Positions 25,867 through 33,884 of a stretch of DNA of 64,000 nucleotides are shown here, piece after piece. The number at the start of each line of letters is the position of its first letter. The first letter of the stretch is position 1. Source of the stretch: Synechococcus sp. PCC 7336 (GTDB lineage: Bacteria > Cyanobacteriota > Cyanobacteriia > Thermostichales > PCC-7336); the NCBI RefSeq assembly GCF_000332275.1, contig NZ_CM001776.1, forward strand, positions 124,001 to 188,000, read 5' to 3'. The position numbers were made by a program, and so were the translations under genes. The notes under the pieces are model-generated. The model worked only from the letters and a program-made list of their open reading frames with translations, was not told the DNA's origin and ran no database searches.

Positions 25867-26838
25867 ATGACCGTTGTCGAACGACCCCAAAAAGCTTTAC
25901 TCGGAAAACTGCGCGTCACCAGCACGTTAGTGGTAGAGACGGGCTTGCATATCGGTGGAGGCGGTGAAACCCTCGAGATCGGCGGGGTGGACAAGTTGGT
26001 TGTTCGCGATCCGATTACTCAACAACCCTACCTACCCGGCTCGTCCATTAAAGGAAAGCTGCGAGCAATTCTGGAACGCTTGCTCAACAAGCCCCTTAAC
26101 CGCGTTGGCAATAAAATCTGGCGTTACGAAAGTGACGATCTAGTGGATGGTTACACCGAGCTAGGCACCGAAGTCTACGTTGCCTATGAAGGAGCGGCAA
26201 CCTGTACCGTCAGCCGCGTCTTTGGCTCCACCGGCGGTTCTAAATGCTGGATTCCCTCTGAGATTGCCCGCGAGGAAGAATTAGCTCCCGTCAACGCGCC
26301 CAAGACCGCCATCAAAGGAGAAGAGTACACCTGCATTCAAGGCCGTAACTCTCCAGCGCGTTTAATCGTGCGCGACGCCCATCTGCTGCCCGAATCGGCG
26401 CAGCAACTGGCCAAGATCGATACCGGCTTGTATATGACCGAATGGAAATTCGAGAACGGCATCGATCGCATTACCTCCGCCGCCAACCCGAGACAAGTGG
26501 AGCGCATCCCGGCAGGAACTAAGTTCCGCTTCGAGATGGTTTACACCGTGGAGGACGAAGCCCAAGCCATCGAAGACTTGAACAACCTGGCGATCGCCCT
26601 TGCCATTCTCGAAGACGACGCCCTCGGGGGACACGGTTCGCGCGGCTACGGCAAAGTCCGCTTCGAGCAATTCCGGTTTTATTACCGGGGGGTGGCGCAG
26701 TACCGCCAAGTGACGGCAGGAACTGCGGATTTCTTACAACCCATTTTCGAGATGGCAGATACTGCCGCCCTGTTGCAGCAATTTGGCGAACTGACCGGTG
26801 CAGTCCGAGAACGACTCCTACCGGGAGGCGATGCTTAG
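25867..26838 (+). CDS. csm3: Csm3, RAMP backbone and target-RNA nuclease
   Basis: This is a 323-residue RAMP protein. The Gly-rich loop TGLHIGGGGETLEIGGVDKL includes Asp42, which lines up with the catalytic Asp of Csm3 that cuts target RNA every 6 nt. PYLPGSSIKGKLRAILE follows, and a C-terminal GGHGSRGYGKVRF matches the usual Gly-rich loop. Multiple copies form the helical backbone of the Csm complex. The protein is somewhat longer than the ~220-residue Csm3 of model systems, with an insert around residues 85-160. Confidence 0.93.
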   Translation: MTVVERPQKALLGKLRVTSTLVVETGLHIGGGGETLEIGGVDKLVVRDPITQQPYLPGSSIKGKLRAILERLLNKPLNRVGNKIWRYESDDLVDGYTELGTEVYVAYEGAATCTVSRVFGSTGGSKCWIPSEIAREEELAPVNAPKTAIKGEEYTCIQGRNSPARLIVRDAHLLPESAQQLAKIDTGLYMTEWKFENGIDRITSAANPRQVERIPAGTKFRFEMVYTVEDEAQAIEDLNNLAIALAILEDDALGGHGSRGYGKVRFEQFRFYYRGVAQYRQVTAGTADFLQPIFEMADTAALLQQFGELTGAVRERLLPGGDA

Positions 26839-26840
26839 GG

Positions 26841-27971
26841 ATGGGAAGTCACTGGAGATTAATTCGTTTGAACTTTGGCCGCAGCCCCACCCACTTCGGC
26901 GAATTGGGGATCGGTCTCGAACAAACCTCCGAACGGGTGCGCTCTGACACCCTCTTCAGCGCTTGGGTCAGTGCCTACGCCAAGATCTTCCAAAAGGAAG
27001 GGGTAGAAGCCTTGCTGGCTCGATTCAACCACTCGCCAGCGCCTCCCTTTCGAGTCAGTTCGACCTTCGTTTATCGGCGAGAAGGCGATCGCTTCATCGA
27101 CTATCTACCCAAACTCGTCGAACGCCCCAACGGCTATCCCGATAACGACCTCGCCTTCGCCAAGACCTATCGAAAGCTCGCTTACCTCCCCCTCCCCATC
27201 TGGCGGCGGTGGTATCAGGGTGGGCGATTTACACCGAGCGATGCTGCAGAGCTCGCACACTACAGCGACAATCCCTCCGAGAGTTCGTCGCTGTCTTTAT
27301 TTGAAGCAGGATGCTTCAGCTACGGCGATGCCTTTGAGTCCTACGAATTACCCAAGGTCTCGATCGATCGCACCACCCGCGCCACCAACTTCTACCACAC
27401 CGGCTACACCCAGTTTGCTTGGGAGGCGGGGGCCGAGCTGGCGGACGTATGGGAAGAGGACTGGAACGATGAGGGCATCAGAAGCTTGGCAGGATTGTAC
27501 TTTCTCTTAGAATTGCCCGAAGAATCGCCAGAATTGGAGGAGCAGCTGAGACAGGCTCTGATGGTGTTGGGGGAAGAGGGGATCGGTGGAGAGCGCTCCA
27601 GTGGGGCCGGACGATTTCGCGTAGCGAAATCTTGGCAGCTGCCGGAGCACTGGCAGGCAGTGGTGGAACCCAAAGTAGAGGCCGATCGCCATGCGTTGCT
27701 GAGCCTGTTCTACCAAGCGGGCCTGCAGTCGAGCTGGTTGGGGGAAGAAGCTCGCTACGCTATCCAAGAACGGGGCGGCTGGATTGCCTCGCCATTCTCG
27801 GGGCGGCAGTTGCGACGAAAGAGGGTGCGGATGTTTGCGGAGGGCTCTGTTTTTCCGCAGAAGCCTGAAGGGCAGTTGGCGGATGTGACGCCCGAGCAAT
27901 TCACCCTCCATCCGATTTACCGCAATGGCATTGCGGTGAGTTTGCCAGTCAAACTGAAAGCAGCTAGCTGA
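26841..27971 (+). CDS. csm4: Csm4, crRNA 5'-handle-binding RAMP
   Basis: This is 376 residues with the Csm4 signature FGRSPTHFGELGIGLEQTSE near the N-terminus and IGGERSSGAGRF in the middle. Csm4 holds the 5' handle of crRNA and contacts Cas10. It starts 2 bp after csm3. The antitoxin-like gene follows 16 bp downstream, so the operon continues but with a foreign insertion before csm5. Confidence 0.92.
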   Translation: MGSHWRLIRLNFGRSPTHFGELGIGLEQTSERVRSDTLFSAWVSAYAKIFQKEGVEALLARFNHSPAPPFRVSSTFVYRREGDRFIDYLPKLVERPNGYPDNDLAFAKTYRKLAYLPLPIWRRWYQGGRFTPSDAAELAHYSDNPSESSSLSLFEAGCFSYGDAFESYELPKVSIDRTTRATNFYHTGYTQFAWEAGAELADVWEEDWNDEGIRSLAGLYFLLELPEESPELEEQLRQALMVLGEEGIGGERSSGAGRFRVAKSWQLPEHWQAVVEPKVEADRHALLSLFYQAGLQSSWLGEEARYAIQERGGWIASPFSGRQLRRKRVRMFAEGSVFPQKPEGQLADVTPEQFTLHPIYRNGIAVSLPVKLKAAS

Positions 27972-27987
27972 ACGGGGAGGTATTCTG

Positions 27988-28284
27988 ATGACCGAGCAAT
28001 ACTCGATCGATCGCATCCAAACTGACTGGAAAGAGATCGCCGACGAACTGGCCAAAGGCAATCCAGTCGAGCTGTTGGGCACAGACAAACGCATTGGCAT
28101 TCTGGTCTCTAGCGACGACGACAAACGGCTGGCCGCCTCCCAAGCCTCACCCTTTCGAGAGGAATCATTTTGGGACGGCTATCGCGCATTCCGGCAGAAA
28201 GCCGATTCCTCGGCGATCGACCCCGACGACGATCTGTTTGCCAACGTCCGAGATCCTTCTCCCGGTCGCGAGGTGAATTGGTGA
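27988..28284 (+). CDS. Phd/VapB-like antitoxin inside the csm operon
   Basis: This is a 98-residue protein: an N-terminal Phd/YefM-like fold (IADELAKGNPVELLGTDKRI), then a flexible tail with FWDGYRAFRQKADSSAIDP and FANVRDPSPGREVNW. This tail is characteristic of cyanobacterial antitoxins paired with PIN toxins. A Shine-Dalgarno (GGGGAGG) precedes ATG 27988. Its TGA overlaps a GTG (GTGA at 28281-28284), the usual start of the toxin, but only a 26-codon stub follows. The antitoxin therefore persists without a complete partner here. It might protect the locus by antidoting a toxin elsewhere, or simply be a leftover insertion. Confidence 0.7.
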   Translation: MTEQYSIDRIQTDWKEIADELAKGNPVELLGTDKRIGILVSSDDDKRLAASQASPFREESFWDGYRAFRQKADSSAIDPDDDLFANVRDPSPGREVNW

Positions 28285-28361
28285 GTCTGCGCTATCTGAT
28301 TGTCGATTTCCAGTTCTTCAACGACCTCTCTATCGAAAATTGGTATGACTCTCGCCCCTAG
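28281..28361 (+). pseudogene. 26-codon stub of a VapC-like toxin
   Basis: GTG 28281 overlaps the antitoxin stop by 4 bp. The first residues MSLRYLI look like the first strand of a PIN toxin, but the conserved Asp-Thr-Asn does not follow and the frame stops after 26 codons, overlapping the csm5 start. The match is very short, so the assignment rests mainly on gene order. Confidence 0.4.
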
Positions 28362-29619
28362 CACTGCTATCTTCAAACCCAACCTCGCCGATTCCCGCAC
28401 TGTGCGGCTAACGGGACGCTTCCTCCACATTGGCTCGGCGGTTCGACAATTGAATCCTTACGAGTACGTCCAAAGTGGCAAGTTTGTCTATTTGACCGAT
28501 ACGGATTTGCTGGCGCGAGAGCTCCAGCGGCGAGGCTTTTTGAACGAGTACATTCGTTGCGTCGAGGCGCGCGACCCGATTGCGTCATTGTTAGAGGATG
28601 CTCTGGGCAAGGAGTGGGCAGCCGCCAGAGCGCCAGATGGCGAAGCGATCTTTCCGAAAAACCGGCGCATCTTGAAACAGACCTCCCAAAAGATTACCGA
28701 TCTGCGCCCCGCGATTCGAGATGGCTTCTGGCGACATTACGTTCCGGGTTCTTCGATTAAAGGGGCGATTCGAACCGCGATCGCCTATCGTCTGCTCAAA
28801 TATGCCGAGTATTATCGAGTGCCCCAACAACAACGTCCCAGCGCGATCGAGCAACGCCTTAGAGAGTCGATGGGTGAGCTGAAGCATCGGGCAAAAAAAA
28901 CAGATGACGACCTATTCATGGACGAGCTGTTTACCAATTACGGCTTGAGCTACGGCGATCGCGAGGTGAAGGCGCGGCAGGGACCGAATACGGATATTAT
29001 GCGGGCGGTGTCGGTGTCGGATTCAGAGCCGCTGCTGGAGGAGAAAGTCGAGCGGCAGGGGCGTAAGCCGGGATTTATCAATTTGCCAGTGGTGTCGGAG
29101 GTATTGGTGTCCAGCCACTACCAGAACTCCAGAGCGAAGTACCGAGCATCTATCTATGCGGAACTGATTTTTAACTTGCGAACCCAATTTACCCTCGCGG
29201 TAGATACCGAGATGCTGGCTTGGTTCCACCACAATCGCGACATGCAGCTTCCCTTCGAATCGGTCGAGGATTTGCTCCAGATCTGCGCGGAGTTCGGGCA
29301 GGACCAATGGGAGCTAGAGCGAGATTATTGGAGCGAGCTCAAGAATAACTACGACGATCGGGATCGTTCTTTGGATTTTGGCTACATCCGGGAGTTTTAC
29401 GAGAAAGACTGTCCCTACAGCTTTCGCTTGGGGTGGGGGAGTGGCTTGATGGGGACGACGATTAATTTGGGGATGCCCGAGGACTTGGTAGAACAGATTC
29501 GAGATACTTGCGGGATTGCTGCGCCTGGATTTCAAGCCCCCAAATCTCGTCGAACGATTATCAGTCCCCAGGGAGAGATCCGGTTCGTACCCGCCTGGGT
29601 CAAGCTGGAGGCACTCTGA
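28345..29619 (+). CDS. csm5: Csm5, RAMP at the crRNA 3' end
   Basis: This protein has 424 residues from ATG 28345. It begins with a RAMP strand (TVRLTGRFLHIGSAVRQLNP), has HYVPGSSIKGAIRTAIAYRL in the first third and a Gly-rich SFRLGWGSGLMGTTINLG near the end, the pattern of Csm5. Csm5 caps the complex at the crRNA 3' end and recruits trimming nucleases. An in-frame TTG at 28300 would add 15 residues of low-complexity Ser/Thr and overlaps the toxin stub, so I prefer the ATG. It is separated from csm4 by the antitoxin insertion. The second cas6 begins 1 bp downstream. Confidence 0.9.
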   Translation: MTLAPSTAIFKPNLADSRTVRLTGRFLHIGSAVRQLNPYEYVQSGKFVYLTDTDLLARELQRRGFLNEYIRCVEARDPIASLLEDALGKEWAAARAPDGEAIFPKNRRILKQTSQKITDLRPAIRDGFWRHYVPGSSIKGAIRTAIAYRLLKYAEYYRVPQQQRPSAIEQRLRESMGELKHRAKKTDDDLFMDELFTNYGLSYGDREVKARQGPNTDIMRAVSVSDSEPLLEEKVERQGRKPGFINLPVVSEVLVSSHYQNSRAKYRASIYAELIFNLRTQFTLAVDTEMLAWFHHNRDMQLPFESVEDLLQICAEFGQDQWELERDYWSELKNNYDDRDRSLDFGYIREFYEKDCPYSFRLGWGSGLMGTTINLGMPEDLVEQIRDTCGIAAPGFQAPKSRRTIISPQGEIRFVPAWVKLEAL

Positions 29620-29620
29620 G

Positions 29621-30379
29621 GTGTTGGTGCAGGCGACTTGGCCGCTGAGGGTGGACGAGCCGGTCTCTTTGCCGCAATCTTATGGCTTGGAGTTGGTCCG
29701 GCTGTTGCACAAGCGGCTGGGGATTGAGATGGGAAGTGAGGCGGTACCGTCTACGTCTTGTTCGGGCATTGTCGGTCGCTGCTCGCTGTCGCGGGAGTTT
29801 GTGACATTTGAACCGCAGCAGGACTATTGGCTGTCTTTGTGTGGCTTGCAGGGGGAGTCTTCGAAGGCAATTTTAGATTTGGGGATGGGCGATCGCCTGG
29901 AGATGTTGGGGGGATGTTTTGAGGTGGGCGATCGCGAAGTGGATGTGACGAGTTACGAGCAGATGTATCAGGAGAAGGTGGCGCAAGAGCCAGAGCCTTT
30001 GAAGTATCTCGATCTAGAGTTCATAACGCCGACGACTTTTTCCCAGAATCGGCTTTATTTGCCTTTACCGGTGCCGGTGATGATGTTTCGCAGTTGGTTG
30101 GAGCGCTGGAATCGGTTTGCGCCAGTGTATTTGGGGGGGGACGAGTTGTTGATGTTTTTGGGGGAGGGGGTGGCGGTGTCGCGGCATCGGATTCAGTCGC
30201 GATCGTTAGTGGTGGGGACCAGTCGGGTGACAGGATTTGTAGGGAATGTGTCGTTGCGGGTGATGGGGTGGGTCGATCCGTTGTTGGGGAATGTAGCACG
30301 GCTGTTGGTGGAATATGGGAGCTTTGCAGGGACCGGAACTAAGACTCGGATTGGAATGGGCTGTACTCGGGTCAAGTAA
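29621..30379 (+). CDS. cas6: second Cas6-family endoribonuclease
   Basis: This is 252 residues from GTG 29621, one base after the csm5 stop. The C-terminus carries the Cas6 Gly-rich signature FAGTGTKTRIGMG, preceded by VTGFVGNVSLRV, and the middle has LYLPLPVPVMMFRSWLERW, which parallels LPLPWPFNVFQSYLRRW in the first Cas6. It lacks the HTH-like tail of that protein. The two Cas6 proteins are clearly divergent and each lies next to a different repeat variant, so each may process its own repeat family. That pairing is inference. Confidence 0.87.
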   Translation: MLVQATWPLRVDEPVSLPQSYGLELVRLLHKRLGIEMGSEAVPSTSCSGIVGRCSLSREFVTFEPQQDYWLSLCGLQGESSKAILDLGMGDRLEMLGGCFEVGDREVDVTSYEQMYQEKVAQEPEPLKYLDLEFITPTTFSQNRLYLPLPVPVMMFRSWLERWNRFAPVYLGGDELLMFLGEGVAVSRHRIQSRSLVVGTSRVTGFVGNVSLRVMGWVDPLLGNVARLLVEYGSFAGTGTKTRIGMGCTRVK

Positions 30380-30394
30380 GCGGGTGACCTTTTA

Positions 30395-30430
30395 GTTTCC
30401 ATCCCCTTACGGGGAAGAAGAGGTTGAAAC
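30395..30430. CRISPR. orphan 36-bp CRISPR repeat after the csm operon
   Basis: A single repeat begins GTTTCCATCCCCTTACGGGG and ends AAGAAGAGGTTGAAAC, the same family as the leftmost repeat of the array at 21087. No second copy follows within the next kilobase. It is either the remnant of a lost array or a solo repeat. Confidence 0.85.
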
Positions 30431-30445
30431 TTCAGGCTTAACGGC

Positions 30446-30759
30446 CTCATGCCGAGATACGTGTAGAAACCTGTAGAATAAGCCTCAAAGCCTTGCCAGA
30501 TAAAGGTTTCCAGTTTTCTTAAATATGCAGATATCCTTGAAAGCTATACCAGGAAAGGATTTCAGGCTCTTCTTATAGCCTGAGTTATTTATTCAAGAGT
30601 CCTTTCTATTCGGAAAAAGCTCGGTAAAATAGACTGAAACGCAGTAAATTCGTTGATTTTGACGTGAGATTAGCACTGTAGAGCAAGAATCCATCAAAGC
30701 CATATCCCATAAGGCTTTGAGCACTAATCTGCAGGTTTCTACACGTATCTCGGCATGAG
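30446..30759. repeat. 28-bp perfect inverted repeat bounding a 314-bp segment
   Basis: The left arm 30446-30473 starts CTCATGCCGAGATACGTGTA; the right arm 30732-30759 is its exact reverse complement. Imperfect complementarity continues inward (CTCAAAGCCTT against AAGGCTTTGAG). The enclosed ~258 bp is AT-rich without a gene. It has the look of a MITE, or of a duplicated and inverted end, inserted between the orphan repeat and the next gene. Confidence 0.75.
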
Positions 30760-30794
30760 ACCAATATTGAACCATGGCATGTGAGAGGAATGAG

Positions 30795-31445
30795 ATGAAG
30801 ATAGTTTCCCGAAATATCCTAGAAAAGGAATATCTGTCTTGTTCATCTATTCACATTCAAGACTTTTTTTTAGATGAAACTTGGGGGTCTTTACCTATAA
30901 AATCAAGCACAAATGAATGGATTTTAATGGATATATTCTCTTCTAAAAATATTGAAGAAATTGAATTGATGTATGCAATTTTTTATTGTGCATCATTAGT
31001 CAGAGATGAAGGTATTTATTTTCTGTATCCTGGCAGGAATGCTTCACAAGATCACAACGAATGGGGACATTACATCGAAATTCCTGCACTAGAAGATATT
31101 TCAGAAGAAATTTATTCTTCAGATAGTGAATATAAATCTTGTTTTTATCAAAGTATTTTCAATATCAATCCATTTTATCGACTACTTTCCTCATCTGGAA
31201 AATGGGCATTGGAAGTAGGTGATAAAACTATTCTAATTGGAGGCAGCAAAGAATTTATACTTGCTCTTACAGAGCTTCTTCCTAACATAAAAAAACGATA
31301 CCTGACTCTTATATCAAATATTCAGTATGATTATGATTCAGGCCAAATAAAAGATGTACATTGGTTGATAGATATTTTAAAGAATATTTTCTCAAAGGAA
31401 AAATTCAACGAACTTTTATTGAACTTCCCATGCCTCAAAGAGTAA
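30795..31445 (+). CDS. AT-rich orphan gene, unknown function
   Basis: This is a 216-residue soluble, acidic protein with no signal peptide. I chose ATG 30795 because GAGAGG at 30783-30788 is 6 nt away; ATG 30774 is in frame. Codon use is very AT-rich compared with every neighbour, which indicates recent acquisition. Aromatic-rich segments such as YFLYPGR-like IYFLYPGRN and a C-terminal all-helical part are visible, but I recognise no domain. Position after a type III locus invites a search for a CARF or effector fold; I see no Rossmann-like glycine motif or HEPN RxxxxH, so I do not claim one. An immunity-protein type fold is another possibility. Confidence 0.7.
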   Translation: MKIVSRNILEKEYLSCSSIHIQDFFLDETWGSLPIKSSTNEWILMDIFSSKNIEEIELMYAIFYCASLVRDEGIYFLYPGRNASQDHNEWGHYIEIPALEDISEEIYSSDSEYKSCFYQSIFNINPFYRLLSSSGKWALEVGDKTILIGGSKEFILALTELLPNIKKRYLTLISNIQYDYDSGQIKDVHWLIDILKNIFSKEKFNELLLNFPCLKE

Positions 31446-32239
31446 CGGGGTTTGAGTAGTCGGCGACCCAAAAACTACGCTAATCCGTCCAGTTTGGCGC
31501 GGTTCAAGATCGGGAATTTTGGGGTAACACTTTCACGACAAAGCGGGCCATCACGGGAGGATGACCAGGCTAGACATATGGGGTCGGACGCTCTTTGGAA
31601 GCGTTGGAACCCCAACAATTTGAGCCAGTGTGGATGAGCGCTCCCCGTCATCAGCTCGGTAGGTGTGGCGGCTCGCAAACAGAATCGGCAGGGCTTACAA
31701 ATAAGGCAATTTTGGGCTCACATTAATTGCAAATAAGGTGGGCTCAGGAGGCTATCCACTTAAGCCGGGACAGCAGACGGGGCAGGCATTTGAGGTCGTG
31801 TCCCTTTTCTAAATTTTCTGGGCAAAGGTAACTCGCCCATCTGCTCAAGCAAGGACTCAAACAAGTCAGGAAAAGAGCGTAAGTTGGTAGCCCTCCGAGG
31901 CTTTAGATTCTCATGTCAATGCCAGTCTCATGGCACTGAATTTAGCCAAAACCGCCTTGCAACAGCAGCGGCCGACCCATGAGCCGCTCAGCTTCTCCAT
32001 AGCTTCTTACAAACGGTTGGCTCTCAACGAACCTCTTTTAGACTTATTTATTTCCATGTTTGAGCTAAAGCCGACTTTAATTAAATCTCATCCCAACTAC
32101 CAGAACCTGCTTGCCTACGGGGCTATAGCCGCCTGATTCTGTCCGAAGTATTGCCAGAAACTGTCTAGATTATCTTACACCAATCATAATGTAACGCGTA
32201 GGGGGTGGGAAGCCAGAGATCTCAAACCACATTCCATTG
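31446..32239. other. non-coding stretch with possible gene debris
   Basis: There are short open frames (31452-31637, 31930-32136) but none has a ribosome-binding site, normal codon use or recognisable content. The stretch separates the AT-rich orphan gene from a minus-strand gene, and no repeat or RNA gene is apparent. Confidence 0.4.
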
Positions 32240-33355
32240 TTAAGGAGCGACCCGATCGGTCAAACTATCTGGAGGATTAAATTTCAGACCTTGCGATTGG
32301 GCAGATTTGGTAATTTTGAGGTGAATTTTGTTGGCACTGTCGAGCAAAATTTGGGGGTTTGCTTGTTCGGGGGACAAGATATTGGAACGACCTCTCACTT
32401 CGACGATCGTCTCTGGTTCAATTAGCCAGTTTCTACCGGAAATTGCCTTGTCGGCACGATCGTCCCAGATTTCGGCCAGCCGATCGCGGATGGCTTGAAA
32501 CTCGTCGAGATCTTCAAAATTCACCAAGGTAAAATATCGTTTAACTCCTCGTGTATGCACCTCGATCGCATAGACATCAAACTGAATCTGCGGACTTTGA
32601 GGGAATTTGACCAGCGGGCCTGCTAACGTTTGTTCGCGTCCGTGCCAATCAGCGATCGCATCGAGAACTTCGATCGGCTGTGCTGTTTCGAGATCGAGTT
32701 TTAAGTGTGTCGGTCTGGAGGGGAAAGCTTGGATGCGATAGGAGAGTCGAATAATATCTCCGCGATACAACCCTTCCGTGTACTCTGGTGATTCGACAAA
32801 GATGGGCAGGACGCCGTCTTTGTATTCCACGACTAAGATTCGACCGCCCTCTCCGATCGCGTGGACTTTGCCGACAAAATTCGTGCGATCGACTAATTCA
32901 GCAGGAATATTGGCTCCTCTTTCATACGCGGGAAACCCATCTAAGCCCGACCAAGATTCTAATACTTGTATAGCGTTGACCAGAATATGCTTTTGGGGGC
33001 TAGGATTGGGGATAAAAGACCCCTGAACACAAACGCGATCGTGGCGACTGATTTGGCTTAACTTGGTTTGAATTTCTCCATTTCGAGCTAACAGAGAAAA
33101 TTCTCGACGATTGAAGAAATTTTCGGGTTCTTGCACCGACATCACATAAAGTTGGGATGGGGCAGCCGCTCCGTGAACTCTGCCGATTAGGCCGGTATTT
33201 TGCAGCTCGTTTGACAATTGGGTTAGGTTTAAGTCTTCGTAAGCCCCAGCATGATAGCTACAGGGTTCGGCTGAAGATCCAAAAACTTTTAACCCAACGA
33301 TGAGGAGGATTCCAAAAGCAATCAGAAGAGTTTTAAGATATCTTGTGGAGAACAT
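32240..33355 (-). CDS. secreted or membrane-anchored protein of unknown function
   Basis: This is 371 residues starting with a signal or anchor segment (YLKTLLIAFGILLIVGLKVF) and continuing as a beta-rich soluble domain. Strand patterns such as GLIGRVHGAAAPSQLYVMSV, FVGKVHAIGEGGRILVVEY and LAGPLVKFPQ occur at regular spacing and suggest three OB-like barrels, which is inference. One conserved-looking Cys pair is possible (Cys32, Cys109 region). It is not a family I can name. It is probably extracytoplasmic. The start ATG lies 39 bp from the stop of the small gene upstream on the same strand, so the two may be co-transcribed. Confidence 0.7.
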   Translation of the reverse strand: MFSTRYLKTLLIAFGILLIVGLKVFGSSAEPCSYHAGAYEDLNLTQLSNELQNTGLIGRVHGAAAPSQLYVMSVQEPENFFNRREFSLLARNGEIQTKLSQISRHDRVCVQGSFIPNPSPQKHILVNAIQVLESWSGLDGFPAYERGANIPAELVDRTNFVGKVHAIGEGGRILVVEYKDGVLPIFVESPEYTEGLYRGDIIRLSYRIQAFPSRPTHLKLDLETAQPIEVLDAIADWHGREQTLAGPLVKFPQSPQIQFDVYAIEVHTRGVKRYFTLVNFEDLDEFQAIRDRLAEIWDDRADKAISGRNWLIEPETIVEVRGRSNILSPEQANPQILLDSANKIHLKITKSAQSQGLKFNPPDSLTDRVAP

Positions 33356-33394
33356 GAATGCCAGATAGTGCTAAATTCAAATACCGGTGCAGCG

Positions 33395-33574
33395 TCAATC
33401 TAAAGGCGTCGGATTGCCGTACTGGAAGTCTCCGCGATTACTCGACTGAATTTCTACATAGGCTTGTGTTTCCATATTAAAATAGTCTTCGCCCCACAGC
33501 TCCATCTCAGTAATGTACCAAGTGCCGGTGAAAGGATTCTCTAAATCCATAGAATTCAGTTTTTTTACAGCCAT
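33395..33574 (-). CDS. 59-residue small protein (WYITEMELW family-like)
   Basis: ATG 33574 is preceded on the minus strand by GAGAGGG at 7-nt spacing. The protein has FTGTWYITEMELWGEDYFN followed by AYVEIQSSNRGDFQYG, the pattern of a conserved small beta protein family in which a W-x-I-x-E-M-x-x-W strand pair is followed by a Gly-rich GxFQFG strand. Usual members are about twice as long, so this copy may be C-terminally truncated. It ends 39 bp before the secreted-protein gene. Confidence 0.6.
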   Translation of the reverse strand: MAVKKLNSMDLENPFTGTWYITEMELWGEDYFNMETQAYVEIQSSNRGDFQYGNPTPLD

Positions 33575-33884
33575 GGTTGGACCCTCTCACAAATCCCCCA
33601 CTGGTGGATAGCTTTTCTTTCCACTCCTTCCTCAAAACGGTCTGGAGTATTGCAATGAAAACCAGTCTATATCAAACCAATGTTGAGGGAAGCGAGACAG
33701 CAGTATTGACAAACTACATGTTACCTGATGGTAGCCGACTGCAGATGCCAGCTTTCTCGATGCTGATTTAGCCAAAGTCCAGATAGCACGCGATCGGCTG
33801 GACTCCACCTCAGCCAGTCAGCTCCACGATCGCCTGCAGGCATTATCTGCCGTAAGCTTGGATGAGGTTTTTTAGGACTGAGGC
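33575..33884. other. gene debris upstream of recF
   Basis: In two different frames there are coding-like pieces. The first is MKTSLYQTNVEGSETAVLTN up to a stop at about 33771. The other frame has ADASFLDADLAKVQIARDRLD up to a stop at 33873-33875. The second piece has a pentapeptide-repeat look at its start and a helical tail. Together they resemble a small frameshifted gene. The stop lies 9 bp before the recF start. Confidence 0.35.

Noticed and set aside
30795-31445. Idea that the AT-rich gene is a Csm6/Csx1 type effector
   Set aside because: I see neither a CARF-like Rossmann pattern nor an RxxxxH HEPN motif, so the function is left open.
31446-32239. Transposase remnant
   Set aside because: Short frames were translated by eye but no DDE, HUH or RuvC motif or terminal repeat was found.
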